Shown piece by piece: positions 1-6,659 of a stretch of 29,401 nt of DNA (position 1 is its first letter; every line of letters starts with the position of its first letter). The notes beneath the pieces are model-generated. The model saw only the letters and a list, made by a program, of their open reading frames with translations, ran no database searches and was not told the DNA's origin. The translations under genes were made by a program, and so were the position numbers. Source of the DNA: GCA-020344555 sp964548955. GTDB lineage: Bacteria > Planctomycetota > Phycisphaerae > UBA1845. The stretch lies in NCBI GenBank assembly GCA_964548955.1, contig CAZJTP010000028.1, positions 1 through 29,401 of the forward strand. Reading direction: 5' to 3'.

Positions 1-49
1 AACTCCCACCGTTACCCGACACCAACATTGCAAACGGCTGAAGAGTTAC
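1..49. repeat. dispersed ~49-bp repeat, copy 1
   Basis: The first 49 bases match 17576-17624 in the same orientation, with about seven mismatches. The best-kept core is ACATTGCAAACGGCTGAAGA. This copy lies just upstream of the DUF6602-like gene and the other lies downstream of the restriction-modification gene. It continues to the window edge, so its left limit is unknown. Confidence 0.7.
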
Positions 50-100
50 TGCGGATCAAGGTAATTATTGTTCGATGCACATGGAGAAAGAGAAGAAGCA

Positions 101-1042
101 ATGTCACAATTGAACGACGTCGATAGCCGCGTCCGTCGCTTTTTCTCGGTGAAGCGAAAGCAGCTTCTGGCCATGCGGGACCTCCCAGTGTGCGAACACG
201 CTAGTCTCATCGGAGGCCACCGCGAAGAATTGCAGAGAGTGTATCTGAGCGAGATCTTGCCCGAGCGCTTTCGCATCGGGCGAGGAATGGTCTATGGTCC
301 GTTCCATCGCAGCCGCGAGGCCGACATCGTAGTATGGGACGCATACAATTACCCGCAGCTCCCGATGCTCGATCACGCGTTCTTCTTTGCTGAATCGGTG
401 CGTGTCGTACTGGAGTCAAAAAGCACGTGGAGCTCCGACGAACTGGCCGATGTACTCGCCAAGACGAAAGCAGTCCGAGACATCGCCGTACTCTCGCGCC
501 CGAATTTGGAAAATGCTATCCAGATGCTCCAACTTGACGTGGCGGGCATCAAGTCTGGGAAATCCCACGACGGACTCGTGATAACAAGACCGCACATTGG
601 CACGGCCGCTATATTCCTTTCTGGTGGTCAAACGTTGTTGAGCAACTTCCGTGAGGCGGTAAATGTTGACGGTATCGATGATAACTGGCCCGATGCATTC
701 ATCTTGCTCGAACCCGGTCATGTCATTCTGAAGCGCTACGAACCAATCGAAGACCAGTTCACGGCCGGTCGCAGTTGGTTGGATCTGTATGAGGCAGGCG
801 ATGACAGCCTCCTTATGTTCACATCAGGCCTGCTCTCCCTGGTTACGGAGCGCATTGTTCAAGTAGAAGACCCGCTTAATCTTTGGCAATACGCCCACAA
901 ACTCGCGTCCCTCGAGCCAGTCGACCGTATTGAATTCTCGCTGAGTCGACCCGTACCTCAAGTGGCACCTCTATGGTCACATGAATCGGACGTACCCAAT
1001 GAAGAGGGCACCGAACAAACACGTGGACGCGTACCGCAGTAA
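101..1042 (+). CDS. DUF6602-like hypothetical protein
   Basis: A 313-residue soluble protein. The ATG at 101 is preferred because a purine-rich stretch (GAGAAAGAGAAGAAG) lies just upstream; an in-frame TTG at 68 would add 11 residues. The N-terminal half resembles the DUF6602 family: a helical start, a GxGxVYG segment followed by an ADIVVWD strand near residue 75, then a VVLESKSTW strand near 110-118. An acidic residue followed by an ExK strand recalls the PD-(D/E)XK nuclease fold, so a nuclease or restriction-like role is possible but unproven. It has no signal peptide or membrane segment. No partner gene is adjacent; it is followed by repeats and transposon debris, which suggests an accessory gene. 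The family assignment is from memory of the motif pattern. Confidence 0.7.
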   Translation: MSQLNDVDSRVRRFFSVKRKQLLAMRDLPVCEHASLIGGHREELQRVYLSEILPERFRIGRGMVYGPFHRSREADIVVWDAYNYPQLPMLDHAFFFAESVRVVLESKSTWSSDELADVLAKTKAVRDIAVLSRPNLENAIQMLQLDVAGIKSGKSHDGLVITRPHIGTAAIFLSGGQTLLSNFREAVNVDGIDDNWPDAFILLEPGHVILKRYEPIEDQFTAGRSWLDLYEAGDDSLLMFTSGLLSLVTERIVQVEDPLNLWQYAHKLASLEPVDRIEFSLSRPVPQVAPLWSHESDVPNEEGTEQTRGRVPQ

Positions 1043-1089
1043 GCCGCCCCGCTGCGCTATACGGCTCACTTCGGCCGGTCACCTGTGAC

Positions 1090-1258
1090 GTTCCCGGCGT
1101 GCGTAGGCTTGGGTGACCGAGCTGTCCAGGTCGAGGATGAGGGCTAAAGGATGAAGGATCAAGGCTGAATCGGAGATCCTTGAATCACAGGCAAAACATG
1201 CACTTATCATGCCATTACAATCAATCCACTTCCCCGGCACGTCCATCAAGAACTTCAG
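1090..1258. repeat. ~170-bp dispersed repeat, copy 1
   Basis: This stretch matches 2741-2925, from GTTCCCGGCGT through a block of AGGATGA-like units to the shared end GTCCATCAAG..ACTTCAG. A third copy keeps only the last ~32 bases (1822-1853). No convincing coding frame runs through it. The surrounding 1043-1340 stretch holds nothing else recognised. Confidence 0.8.
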
Positions 1259-1342
1259 AATAACAGGTGGGTCAAACGACCTCACCCTACGCCTTCCGGG
1301 TCGTCAGAAACAACTCGGCCCCAGCGGGGCCAAGGAGTTTAG

Positions 1343-1381
1343 CCACGGGTGAAGGCCGCCGCAGGCGGACGAAACCCGTGG
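1343..1381. repeat. REP-like palindrome, side 1
   Basis: Outer arms CCACGGGT (1343-1350) and ACCCGTGG (1374-1381) enclose an inner stem CCGCC (1356-1360)/GGCGG (1364-1368). A palindrome with the same outer arms lies at 1689-1732 on the other side of a truncated IS200-type transposase. This is the arrangement expected of REP sequences around a REP-associated tyrosine transposase. Confidence 0.65.
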
Positions 1382-1446
1382 ACAGCAGGCGCAAATGAAT
1401 CCCCGTCCCGAAGGGCCGGAGGGATTATTCCGATCGCCGACGCAGG

Positions 1447-1629
1447 TCAATCGAACACGTAACGCCCGTCGAGCTCCACGCCATGAGCGTAAAGCATTCC
1501 CTTCTCGGCACGCACGATGCCCCCGATGTACGCGTAGAGTCGAGGTTGAATCTCGGGTGTAATGAACGCGCGCCGACGTTTCGTCGAGAACACGACGTGA
1601 AAGAGGACTTGCGCGTAGATTCCCGGCAT
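1447..1629 (-). pseudogene. truncated IS200/REP-associated transposase (Y1_Tnp), N-terminal piece
   Basis: Sixty codons start at an ATG at 1629 and read MPGIYAQVLFHVVFSTKRRR, the typical start of IS200/IS605-like tyrosine (HUH) transposases. The family is usually about 140-180 residues. Here the frame stops at residue 60 after GVELDGRYVFD, where the metal-binding HxH motif (commonly ..DHVHIL) would follow. Both the HUH motif and the catalytic tyrosine are therefore missing, and the protein cannot be active. A CGTCCC/GGGACG hairpin lies just upstream at about 1637-1652. Palindromes at 1343-1381 and 1689-1732 flank the remnant, which supports a decayed RAYT/REP locus. Confidence 0.75.
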
Positions 1630-1688
1630 GATCGTCCTTCGTCCCTTCCGGGACGAGGGGAAGAATTATCAAAAAGACGCCCCACGAT

Positions 1689-1732
1689 CCACGGGTTGCG
1701 CTCGGCCCGGACGGGCCTCGGTCCACCCGTGG
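1689..1732. repeat. REP-like palindrome, side 2
   Basis: Arms CCACGGGT (1689-1696) and ACCCGTGG (1725-1732) surround a second perfect stem GGCCCG (1704-1709)/CGGGCC (1712-1717). The outer arms are identical to those at 1343-1381, and the transposase fragment sits between them. Confidence 0.7.
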
Positions 1733-1821
1733 CTACAATCCGGGGCCCCAACCGGGGGCCATCGCGATGCCTGACATGCGGCCACGTCCCAGAGACACGG
1801 GCCCCACCGACAAGCCGACCT

Positions 1822-1853
1822 CACTTCCCCGGCACGTGCATCAAGGACTTCAG
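1822..1853. repeat. ~170-bp dispersed repeat, copy 3 (end only)
   Basis: The last ~32 bases of the repeat at 1090-1258 and 2741-2925 recur here (CACTTCCCCGGCACGTGCAT and onward to ACTTCAG). The end of this copy runs into the 3' end of the small gene at 1850-2122, so the repeat overlaps its stop codon. Confidence 0.75.
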
Positions 1854-2122
1854 GTTCTTTTAGGGTCGTCAGGAACAACTAGCTGTTCCAGATTGTGGTC
1901 GGTAAGCTCCGGGACATATGTGCCATCGTTTGCCGGAAGAAGCTGAATTCCGTTGGGGCCTGGCTTCGTTCCCGGTACGTACTGGTGCTTGTCCGGAGTA
2001 GGTCCTTTCCCTCCGTATATCCACACTTTCGGTGGATTTTTCTTTCCCATCCACTCGCCCGCGGTCATCGCGTTCCCTGCGCCTACGACAGCTCTAATCT
2101 CGTCCAGGGACATTTCGCACAT
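1850..2122 (-). CDS. small protein with bacteriocin-like (double-glycine-type) leader
   Basis: A 90-residue protein. The ATG at 2122 is chosen because a strong AAAGGAG lies six bases upstream; an in-frame TTG at 2140 lies upstream of that ribosome site. The first 17 residues, MCEMSLDEIRAVVGAGN, resemble leader peptides of peptidase-processed bacteriocins and other RiPP precursors: a (L/M)S..EI..V motif followed by a small-residue pair. The rest is rich in Gly, Pro and Lys (MGKKNPPKVWIYGGKGPTPD near 29-48) with no membrane segment and only one Cys (residue 2). No C39 peptidase, ABC exporter or maturase is present in the window. The stop codon lies at the edge of a dispersed repeat. That it is a gene is likely; the precursor-peptide idea is inference from the leader alone. 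Confidence 0.6.
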   Translation of the reverse strand: MCEMSLDEIRAVVGAGNAMTAGEWMGKKNPPKVWIYGGKGPTPDKHQYVPGTKPGPNGIQLLPANDGTYVPELTDHNLEQLVVPDDPKRT

Positions 2123-2240
2123 TCGACGCTCCTTTGTCAACTGCTAAGAAGAAGCCAAACCACAACCATCGTATACATAAAGAGGCTGCTTCGCAGCCAT
2201 CCCCGTGAACGGGGCAATCCACCCAGCAGCGATCCTGTGC

Positions 2241-2519
2241 CTAGCGCACATTCTTTTTGCGTTTCTTCTGGGGCCGCTTGGGCTTCGGCGGATCGTCGAT
2301 GAGTTCCAGTAGGTCGCCGGGGGTTACGTCGAGCGCGCGGCAGATCTTCGCAATGGTCGCCAGGGTGGCGTTGTACTTACGGTGACTGCCGATGTTGTGC
2401 AGCGTTCCTTCCGCTAGCCCAGTGCGTTCGGCCAGGATGCTATACGTCATGCGCTTCCGCGTACGACGCTTGTAGCCCAGCATGGCTTCCCGGAGCTTGA
2501 TTGTGACCCGTGTAGTCAT
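2241..2519 (-). CDS. XRE/Cro-family HTH regulator
   Basis: A 92-residue DNA-binding protein with a Cro/CI-type helix-turn-helix at about residues 24-75: MTYSILAERTGLAEGTLHNI contains the turn and recognition helix, followed by TLATIAKICRALDVTPGDLL. The C-terminus is very basic (PKRPQKKRKKNVR). There is no sensing or peptidase domain, so it is likely a small local repressor. Upstream of the start is a direct repeat TTGATTACTT (2524-2533 and 2545-2554, 21-bp period), a good candidate for its own operator. A consensus plus-strand promoter abuts this repeat. The only Shine-Dalgarno-like run (AGAGGG) lies about 19 bases upstream of the ATG, so initiation may be weak or leader-dependent. Confidence 0.85.
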   Translation of the reverse strand: MTTRVTIKLREAMLGYKRRTRKRMTYSILAERTGLAEGTLHNIGSHRKYNATLATIAKICRALDVTPGDLLELIDDPPKPKRPQKKRKKNVR

Positions 2520-2523
2520 CGAA

Positions 2524-2554
2524 TTGATTACTTAGTTCCCTCTTTTGATTACTT
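2524..2554. promoter_or_regulatory. candidate operator: TTGATTACTT direct repeat
   Basis: Two exact copies of TTGATTACTT at 2524-2533 and 2545-2554, with starts 21 bp apart (two helical turns), lie between the XRE gene and the divergent promoter at 2560-2587. Binding here could control both directions. The binding itself is inference. Confidence 0.5.
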
Positions 2555-2559
2555 TTCTC

Positions 2560-2587
2560 TTGACAATCGCGAGACGCGTGCTATAAT
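2560..2587 (+). promoter_or_regulatory. consensus sigma-70-type promoter
   Basis: TTGACA (2560-2565) and TATAAT (2582-2587) are both perfect and separated by 16 bp. The promoter points rightward, away from the XRE gene. No convincing protein gene follows on the plus strand before 3400. The transcript would cross a TCCACGC/GCGTGGG hairpin near 2642-2662 and the repeat at 2741-2925, so it may be a non-coding RNA or a promoter orphaned by rearrangement. Confidence 0.7.
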
Positions 2588-2740
2588 ATACATAGAGCAA
2601 CCAAAAGGGGCCGCTCCGCATCGCGCGAGCGGCGGGTGGCATGCTCCACGCTTGCGTGGGCATGTTTCACGCACCGCAGCATATCATGGCCACGAAGACG
2701 TGGCCATGCCACACAGCCATAGCCACCAGTGAGCTTGGTC

Positions 2741-2925
2741 GTTCCCGGCGTCCGTAGGTTTGGCTCACTCCCGGCGCGCCGGGATTCAGGTCGAGGATCA
2801 GGGCTGAAGGCTGAAGGATGAGGGATGAAGGATGAATCGGAGATCCTTGAATCACAAGCAAAATATGCACCTATCATGCCATTACGATCAATCCACTTGG
2901 CCGGCACGTCCATCAAGGACTTCAG
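2741..2925. repeat. ~170-bp dispersed repeat, copy 2
   Basis: This matches 1090-1258 along its length, with a small insertion around a palindromic CCCGGCGCGCCGGG and extra AGGATGA/AGGGATGA units. The shared middle (GAATCGGAGATCCTTGAATC) is identical in both copies. Confidence 0.8.
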
Positions 2926-2937
2926 TTGTAGTTGTAG

Positions 2938-2957
2938 GGCGGGTCAGCAGACCCGCC
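2938..2957. repeat. GGCGGGTC/GACCCGCC hairpin
   Basis: A perfect 8-bp stem, GGCGGGTC (2938-2945) and GACCCGCC (2950-2957), closes an AGCA loop and follows GTAG. A related design, GTAGGG.. with a longer stem, appears at 25714-25754, which suggests one family of small intergenic hairpins. Confidence 0.55.
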
Positions 2958-3033
2958 GTAAGAATGTGTCAGGCCCTGTCGGGTCTTCTTGACCCAACCT
3001 ACGTACTGACGAAAGAAAATCCGCGCGGGCTTT

Positions 3034-3149
3034 TAGAGCATTCTTCGTTTTCGTGTAGCGGAATTGTGGACGCTGAACACGCTTTGCCGAAGGAGAATCC
3101 GCGCGGGCTAAAGCCCACGGCTCGCCACGCAAAAACGAAGTCTGCTCTA
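3034..3149. mobile_element. MITE-like TAGAGC element, complete copy 1 (116 bp)
   Basis: The left end TAGAGCATTCTTCGTTTTCG starts at 3034. The right end, read on the minus strand from 3149, begins TAGAGCAGACTTCGTTTTTG. The two ends match at about 22 of 27 positions as terminal inverted repeats. Near the right end is the hairpin GGGCT AA AGCCC (3105-3116) followed by ACGGCTCGC. The same order of parts occurs at 27684-27801 (118 bp). No coding capacity is seen, so it would need a transposase in trans if mobile. A partial duplication (AATCCGCGCGGGCT) lies just left of the element and again inside it. Confidence 0.6.
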
Positions 3150-3197
3150 GCCCGTATGGTTCGTTCGGCAATCGGTAGCGTTTCTTGACCCGGAACA

Positions 3198-3224
3198 TGC
3201 TACACGAGAATGGAGTCTGTTCTA
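3198..3224 (-). repeat. TAGAGC-family end at the stop codon of the zinc-ribbon gene
   Basis: Read on the minus strand from 3224, TAGAACAGACTCCATTCTCG followed by TGTAGC matches the ends of the elements at 3034-3149 and 27684-27801. Its first three bases are the stop codon of the gene at 3222-3413. No matching opposite end was found at the expected ~117-bp distance, so this is a solitary end. Confidence 0.6.
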
Positions 3225-3413
3225 ATGCTCGGTGGTCGATTCGGAAGTTGTCACGTCGATTGGTTTCGGTTTGGCCGGCTGCGATTCGGCAGCCAACGGA
3301 ACGACGAGCGTGATTCCACACTCACCGCAGCGTACCGTCTTGCCACGGACATGGTCCGGCACGCGCAGGACCGCACGGCAGGTTAGTCGCGGGCAGAGTA
3401 ATGTTACAGACAT
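3222..3413 (-). CDS. short zinc-ribbon protein
   Basis: A 63-residue protein starting at the ATG at 3413. It opens MSVTLLCPRLTCRAVLRVPD and continues through a VRGKTVRCGECG knuckle, giving a CX4C...CX2C four-cysteine ribbon (Cys 7, 12, 29, 32) in a fold common among short planctomycete proteins. After residue 40 the tail is Pro/Lys/Thr/Ser-rich and looks disordered. A longer upstream frame (to 3524) exists but has no family character. There is no clear Shine-Dalgarno; an imperfect palindrome GTTGAGTCAAC precedes the start. It lies 149 bp downstream of clpX on the same strand. Its TAG stop is the first codon of a TAGAGC-family repeat end. A role in nucleic-acid or protein binding is possible but unknown. 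Confidence 0.7.
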   Translation of the reverse strand: MSVTLLCPRLTCRAVLRVPDHVRGKTVRCGECGITLVVPLAAESQPAKPKPIDVTTSESTTEH

Positions 3414-3562
3414 AAGTTGACTCAACAATTCTACAGCTGCGCTTCCGGCTTCGGGTGAACGAAGGCAACGCAGGTTGCGCCGCGTATCGACAACCGCAAC
3501 CGTACACTTTGCCACTGTAACCAAGCCGACGGATACAAAGTACGATATGGGATCGGTGCGGG

Positions 3563-4849
3563 CTAGGCCGATTCGCGACGTCGTCGCGCTTTGGGTGTCA
3601 GCAAAGGCTCCCGACCATCGATGACAGCATCGGTAACCACCTTTTTCCCGGACCGGCCGTGTTCGGGCAATTCGTACATAGGGTCGAGCATGAGCTCCTC
3701 CATCACGGCCCGCAGACCGCGGGCGCCCGTTTCGCGCTCGAGCGCCTTTTCCGCCAGTGCCCTTAGCGCCGTGGGCACGAATTCAAGCTGGCACTGCTCA
3801 TACTCGAAGAACTTCTGATACTGCTTGACGAGGGCGTTTCTCGGTTCGGTGAGAATCCGGACCAGCGTGTCCACGTCCAACGGATCAAGCGTGGTGATGA
3901 CCGGAAGGCGGCCGACCAGCTCGGGAATCATGCCGTACTCGACGAGGTCTTCCGGCACGACCTGGGCCAGCGTTTCACCCTCTTCAGTCGTCACGTCCCG
4001 CTGCTCCCCCTCGTTGGAAAAGCCGATCGCGCTGTGCCCCAGTCGCCGCTGGATGATATCCGTCAATCCGACGAACGTGCCGCCGCATATGAACAGAATG
4101 TTGCTCGTGTCCATTTGAATGTACTGTTGCTCGGGGTGCTTGCGCCCACCCTGCGGCGGTATGTTCGAGACGGTTCCTTCCAACATCTTCAGCAGGCTTT
4201 GCTGAACGCCTTCGCCCGAAACGTCGCGGGTGATGCTGACGTTGTGAGACGTCTGGCCGATCTTGTCGATCTCGTCGATGTAGATGATACCCCGCTGGGC
4301 CACTTCCAGATCGTACTCGGCGTTTTGTAGAAGTCGTAGCAGGACATTCTCGACGTCCTCACCCACATAGCCGGCCTCTGTCAATGTTGTGGCATCGCCG
4401 ATCGCGAACGGCACGTTCAGCATCCGCGCGAGTGTCTTGGCAAGCAGCGTCTTGCCCGTGCCGGTGGGCCCGACGATCAGGACGTTGGACTTGTCCAGCT
4501 CCACGTCATCGTTGCCGGCGGCGTCGACGTGCTGCAGTCGCTTATAGTGATTGTGGACGGCGACGGCGAGCGTACGTTTGGCACGCTCCTGGCCGATAAC
4601 ATACTGATTGAGGAACTCATGAATCTCGCGCGGCGAGGGGATGTCACGGAGGACGACGCGTGAGGCCGACGCCTTTCGCACTTCCTGCTTGATGATATTG
4701 TGGCAGAGTTCCACGCAGGACTTGCAGATAAAGACGTCCTTGGGCCCCTCGACCATGGGGCCCGCGTCCCGCTGGCTCTTGCCGCAAAAGCTACAGGTAC
4801 TCGATCGCCGAGACCGCGTCCCGCCGCCTCCGCCTCGCACAGTTGGCAT
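3563..4849 (-). CDS. clpX: ClpX, ATP-dependent protease unfoldase subunit
   Basis: A 428-residue AAA+ unfoldase that recognises tagged substrates and feeds them to ClpP in the cytoplasm. The N-terminal zinc-binding domain has C19-x2-C22 and C42-x2-C45. Walker A is GPTGTGKT (127-134), the pore loop is GYVG (160-163), Walker B is IIYIDE (188-193), the ClpP-docking IGF loop is at 275-277, and the C-terminal sensor-2 segment is GARGLRAV. All key elements are present and the length is normal. The ATG at 4849 is preferred because AGGAG lies six bases upstream; an in-frame GTG at 4852 is too close to that site. Unusually, neither clpP nor tig is adjacent, so its partner must be elsewhere. Confidence 0.97.
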   Translation of the reverse strand: MPTVRGGGGGTRSRRSSTCSFCGKSQRDAGPMVEGPKDVFICKSCVELCHNIIKQEVRKASASRVVLRDIPSPREIHEFLNQYVIGQERAKRTLAVAVHNHYKRLQHVDAAGNDDVELDKSNVLIVGPTGTGKTLLAKTLARMLNVPFAIGDATTLTEAGYVGEDVENVLLRLLQNAEYDLEVAQRGIIYIDEIDKIGQTSHNVSITRDVSGEGVQQSLLKMLEGTVSNIPPQGGRKHPEQQYIQMDTSNILFICGGTFVGLTDIIQRRLGHSAIGFSNEGEQRDVTTEEGETLAQVVPEDLVEYGMIPELVGRLPVITTLDPLDVDTLVRILTEPRNALVKQYQKFFEYEQCQLEFVPTALRALAEKALERETGARGLRAVMEELMLDPMYELPEHGRSGKKVVTDAVIDGREPLLTPKARRRRESA

Positions 4850-5088
4850 CACTCGCTCCTGAAAGTTCCCGGTTTCCAGCAGCTAATCCCGCCGGCATAC
4901 GACGCCGACGCGCTCATATCGTCACGAATTGCGGGGCTGCTGAAGCAGATTATCGGGCCAAACGTACACGCCACGTATGCTAGCCGGTCCAACCGTCGGT
5001 TTCAACTCGGTCGGCTGGGCGGGACGCCAGCCACGTCAGAATCGTAGGCCCGAACAAGGCGGCTTTCCACCTGCGGGGCGACTGCACT

Positions 5089-6636
5089 CTATGTAAGCCT
5101 GATCCGTGACCGCTGCACGTCCTCCTTCACGCTCACCGGCAGCTCAACGATGAACATACTGCCTTTCCCCTCCTCGCTTATAAGCCGAATGGTCCCGCCG
5201 AGCATGTGCACCAGTTCTTTGGTGATGGGCAGTCCCAAGCCGGTGCCTTCGTGCTCACGAGTCTGGGAGGCATCGAGCTGTCGGAACACCTCGAAGACCG
5301 TGTCGCGTTGATCCTCGGGGATTCCCGGTCCGGTGTCATGCACGGTGAGTCGGACACAGTCGTTTTCCCCGTGTTCGACGACGAGCGACACGGAACCGCC
5401 GGTGGGCGTGAACTTGACGGCGTTGCTCAGCAGGTTGTAGAGGATTTGCTTGGTCTTACCCGAATCGCTGCGGCATGGAGGAAGGTCGTCGGCCAACTCC
5501 AGGGAAAGCCTCTGATTCCGCTTGTCAGCCAGAGGGCGGACGAAGTCGATCAGGTCCTGACAGAGCTCCACGATGGAGAACTCCGACATGTGGAGTTCCA
5601 GCTTACCCGCTTCAATCTTGGCCAGATCGAGCAGGTCGTTGATGATCTCCAGGAGGTTGCGTCCGCTGTTGAGGATGTTCCGGGAGTAACGTGCCAACCG
5701 TTCGCGATCCGCCTCGGGGCTGAGCCAGGCATCTCGCAGAAGCTCCGCGAACCCGATGATCGACACGAGCGGCGTGCGAAGTTCGTGGGTGACGTTCGTC
5801 AGGAATTCGCTCTTGAGCCGGTTGGATTCGTACAGCGCGACGTTCGTCTCCGCCAGCTCCCCCAGCCGGATGTCCAGCGAACGGTTGATCTTCGTCTGCT
5901 CGTCCTGTGCCGCCTTGAGGTGGGTCAACATATCATTAAGAGCGTCCGACAGCTCCTCGAACTCGTCGCTGCTTTTGATCGACGATCGTACGCCGATGTC
6001 ACCGGTTGTCACTTTTTCGGCGACGCGGCGCAGGGCGTGAACCGGCGAGAGCACCAGACGCTGGGTCACCATGTAGAAGACAAGGATGGCCAGCACGGCG
6101 CCGCTCGCGCCCGCGAGCAATGTCACCACCCAGTTCCACACCCCCGGTCCCTGGGGAATGGGAAGCCGGACATCAACGATCCCACGCAGCAGGCGTGGGT
6201 GCGTATCCGCTTCCGTCCCGCGGACGGCCATCGCGAACCGAAATAGCCGTCCGTCGTTCTGAATTCGCCAGTAGTAGTGTTGATGCGGATTACTTCGGAG
6301 GCGGTTGATCGCGTCCCGCTGAAACCCCCGTCCCGCGCCACCGCATGGGACCAGTTGCGGGTGCGGAGGCGGCAGACCTAATTCGCGCACCAGCACGGGC
6401 CAACTCTTCTCCAGTTGTGCCTGCACACCCCGCCAATCCGGTTCATGTAAATCGACCGCCTGGTACGCAGTTGAGGCGACCTGCTTCGCCTGGACCAGCA
6501 TCGCCTGCTCATCCAGAGCGGTCATCTGCAACCAGGGGAAGACCAGAGTGACGGCGATCGTCAGCAGAACAGCCGCACCGAACAACAGACTGATCTTGCG
6601 CGCAAGGGAAACCTGAAACCAGCTTCGACGTCGCAT
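5089..6636 (-). CDS. membrane sensor histidine kinase
   Basis: A 515-residue inner-membrane kinase that would autophosphorylate on His and pass the phosphate to a response regulator. TM1 is at about 14-36 and TM2 at about 168-191, bounding an extracytoplasmic sensor of ~130 residues. A HAMP linker follows (~190-245), then a coiled coil. The HisKA motif is FLTNVTHELRTPL with His284. The HATPase domain has N-box LLSNAVKFTP, G1 DTGPGIP and G2 GTGLGL. The sensor (CGGAGRG.., then YYWRIQNDGRLFRFAMAVRG) faintly recalls Tll0287/DUF3365-type domains, with low certainty. No response regulator is present, so it is an orphan kinase here. No strong Shine-Dalgarno precedes the ATG at 6636. Confidence 0.93.
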   Translation of the reverse strand: MRRRSWFQVSLARKISLLFGAAVLLTIAVTLVFPWLQMTALDEQAMLVQAKQVASTAYQAVDLHEPDWRGVQAQLEKSWPVLVRELGLPPPHPQLVPCGGAGRGFQRDAINRLRSNPHQHYYWRIQNDGRLFRFAMAVRGTEADTHPRLLRGIVDVRLPIPQGPGVWNWVVTLLAGASGAVLAILVFYMVTQRLVLSPVHALRRVAEKVTTGDIGVRSSIKSSDEFEELSDALNDMLTHLKAAQDEQTKINRSLDIRLGELAETNVALYESNRLKSEFLTNVTHELRTPLVSIIGFAELLRDAWLSPEADRERLARYSRNILNSGRNLLEIINDLLDLAKIEAGKLELHMSEFSIVELCQDLIDFVRPLADKRNQRLSLELADDLPPCRSDSGKTKQILYNLLSNAVKFTPTGGSVSLVVEHGENDCVRLTVHDTGPGIPEDQRDTVFEVFRQLDASQTREHEGTGLGLPITKELVHMLGGTIRLISEEGKGSMFIVELPVSVKEDVQRSRIRLT

Positions 6637-6659
6637 GTAGTCAGTTTACAATCCCTGGT

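Noticed and set aside
2832..3188. A plus-strand gene downstream of the consensus promoter
   Set aside because: The frame crosses the ~170-bp repeat, a hairpin and the MITE-like element and shows no protein features.
5206..6246. A 346-codon plus-strand frame opposite the histidine kinase
   Set aside because: It is antisense to a gene with complete HisKA and ATPase motifs and has no domain of its own.
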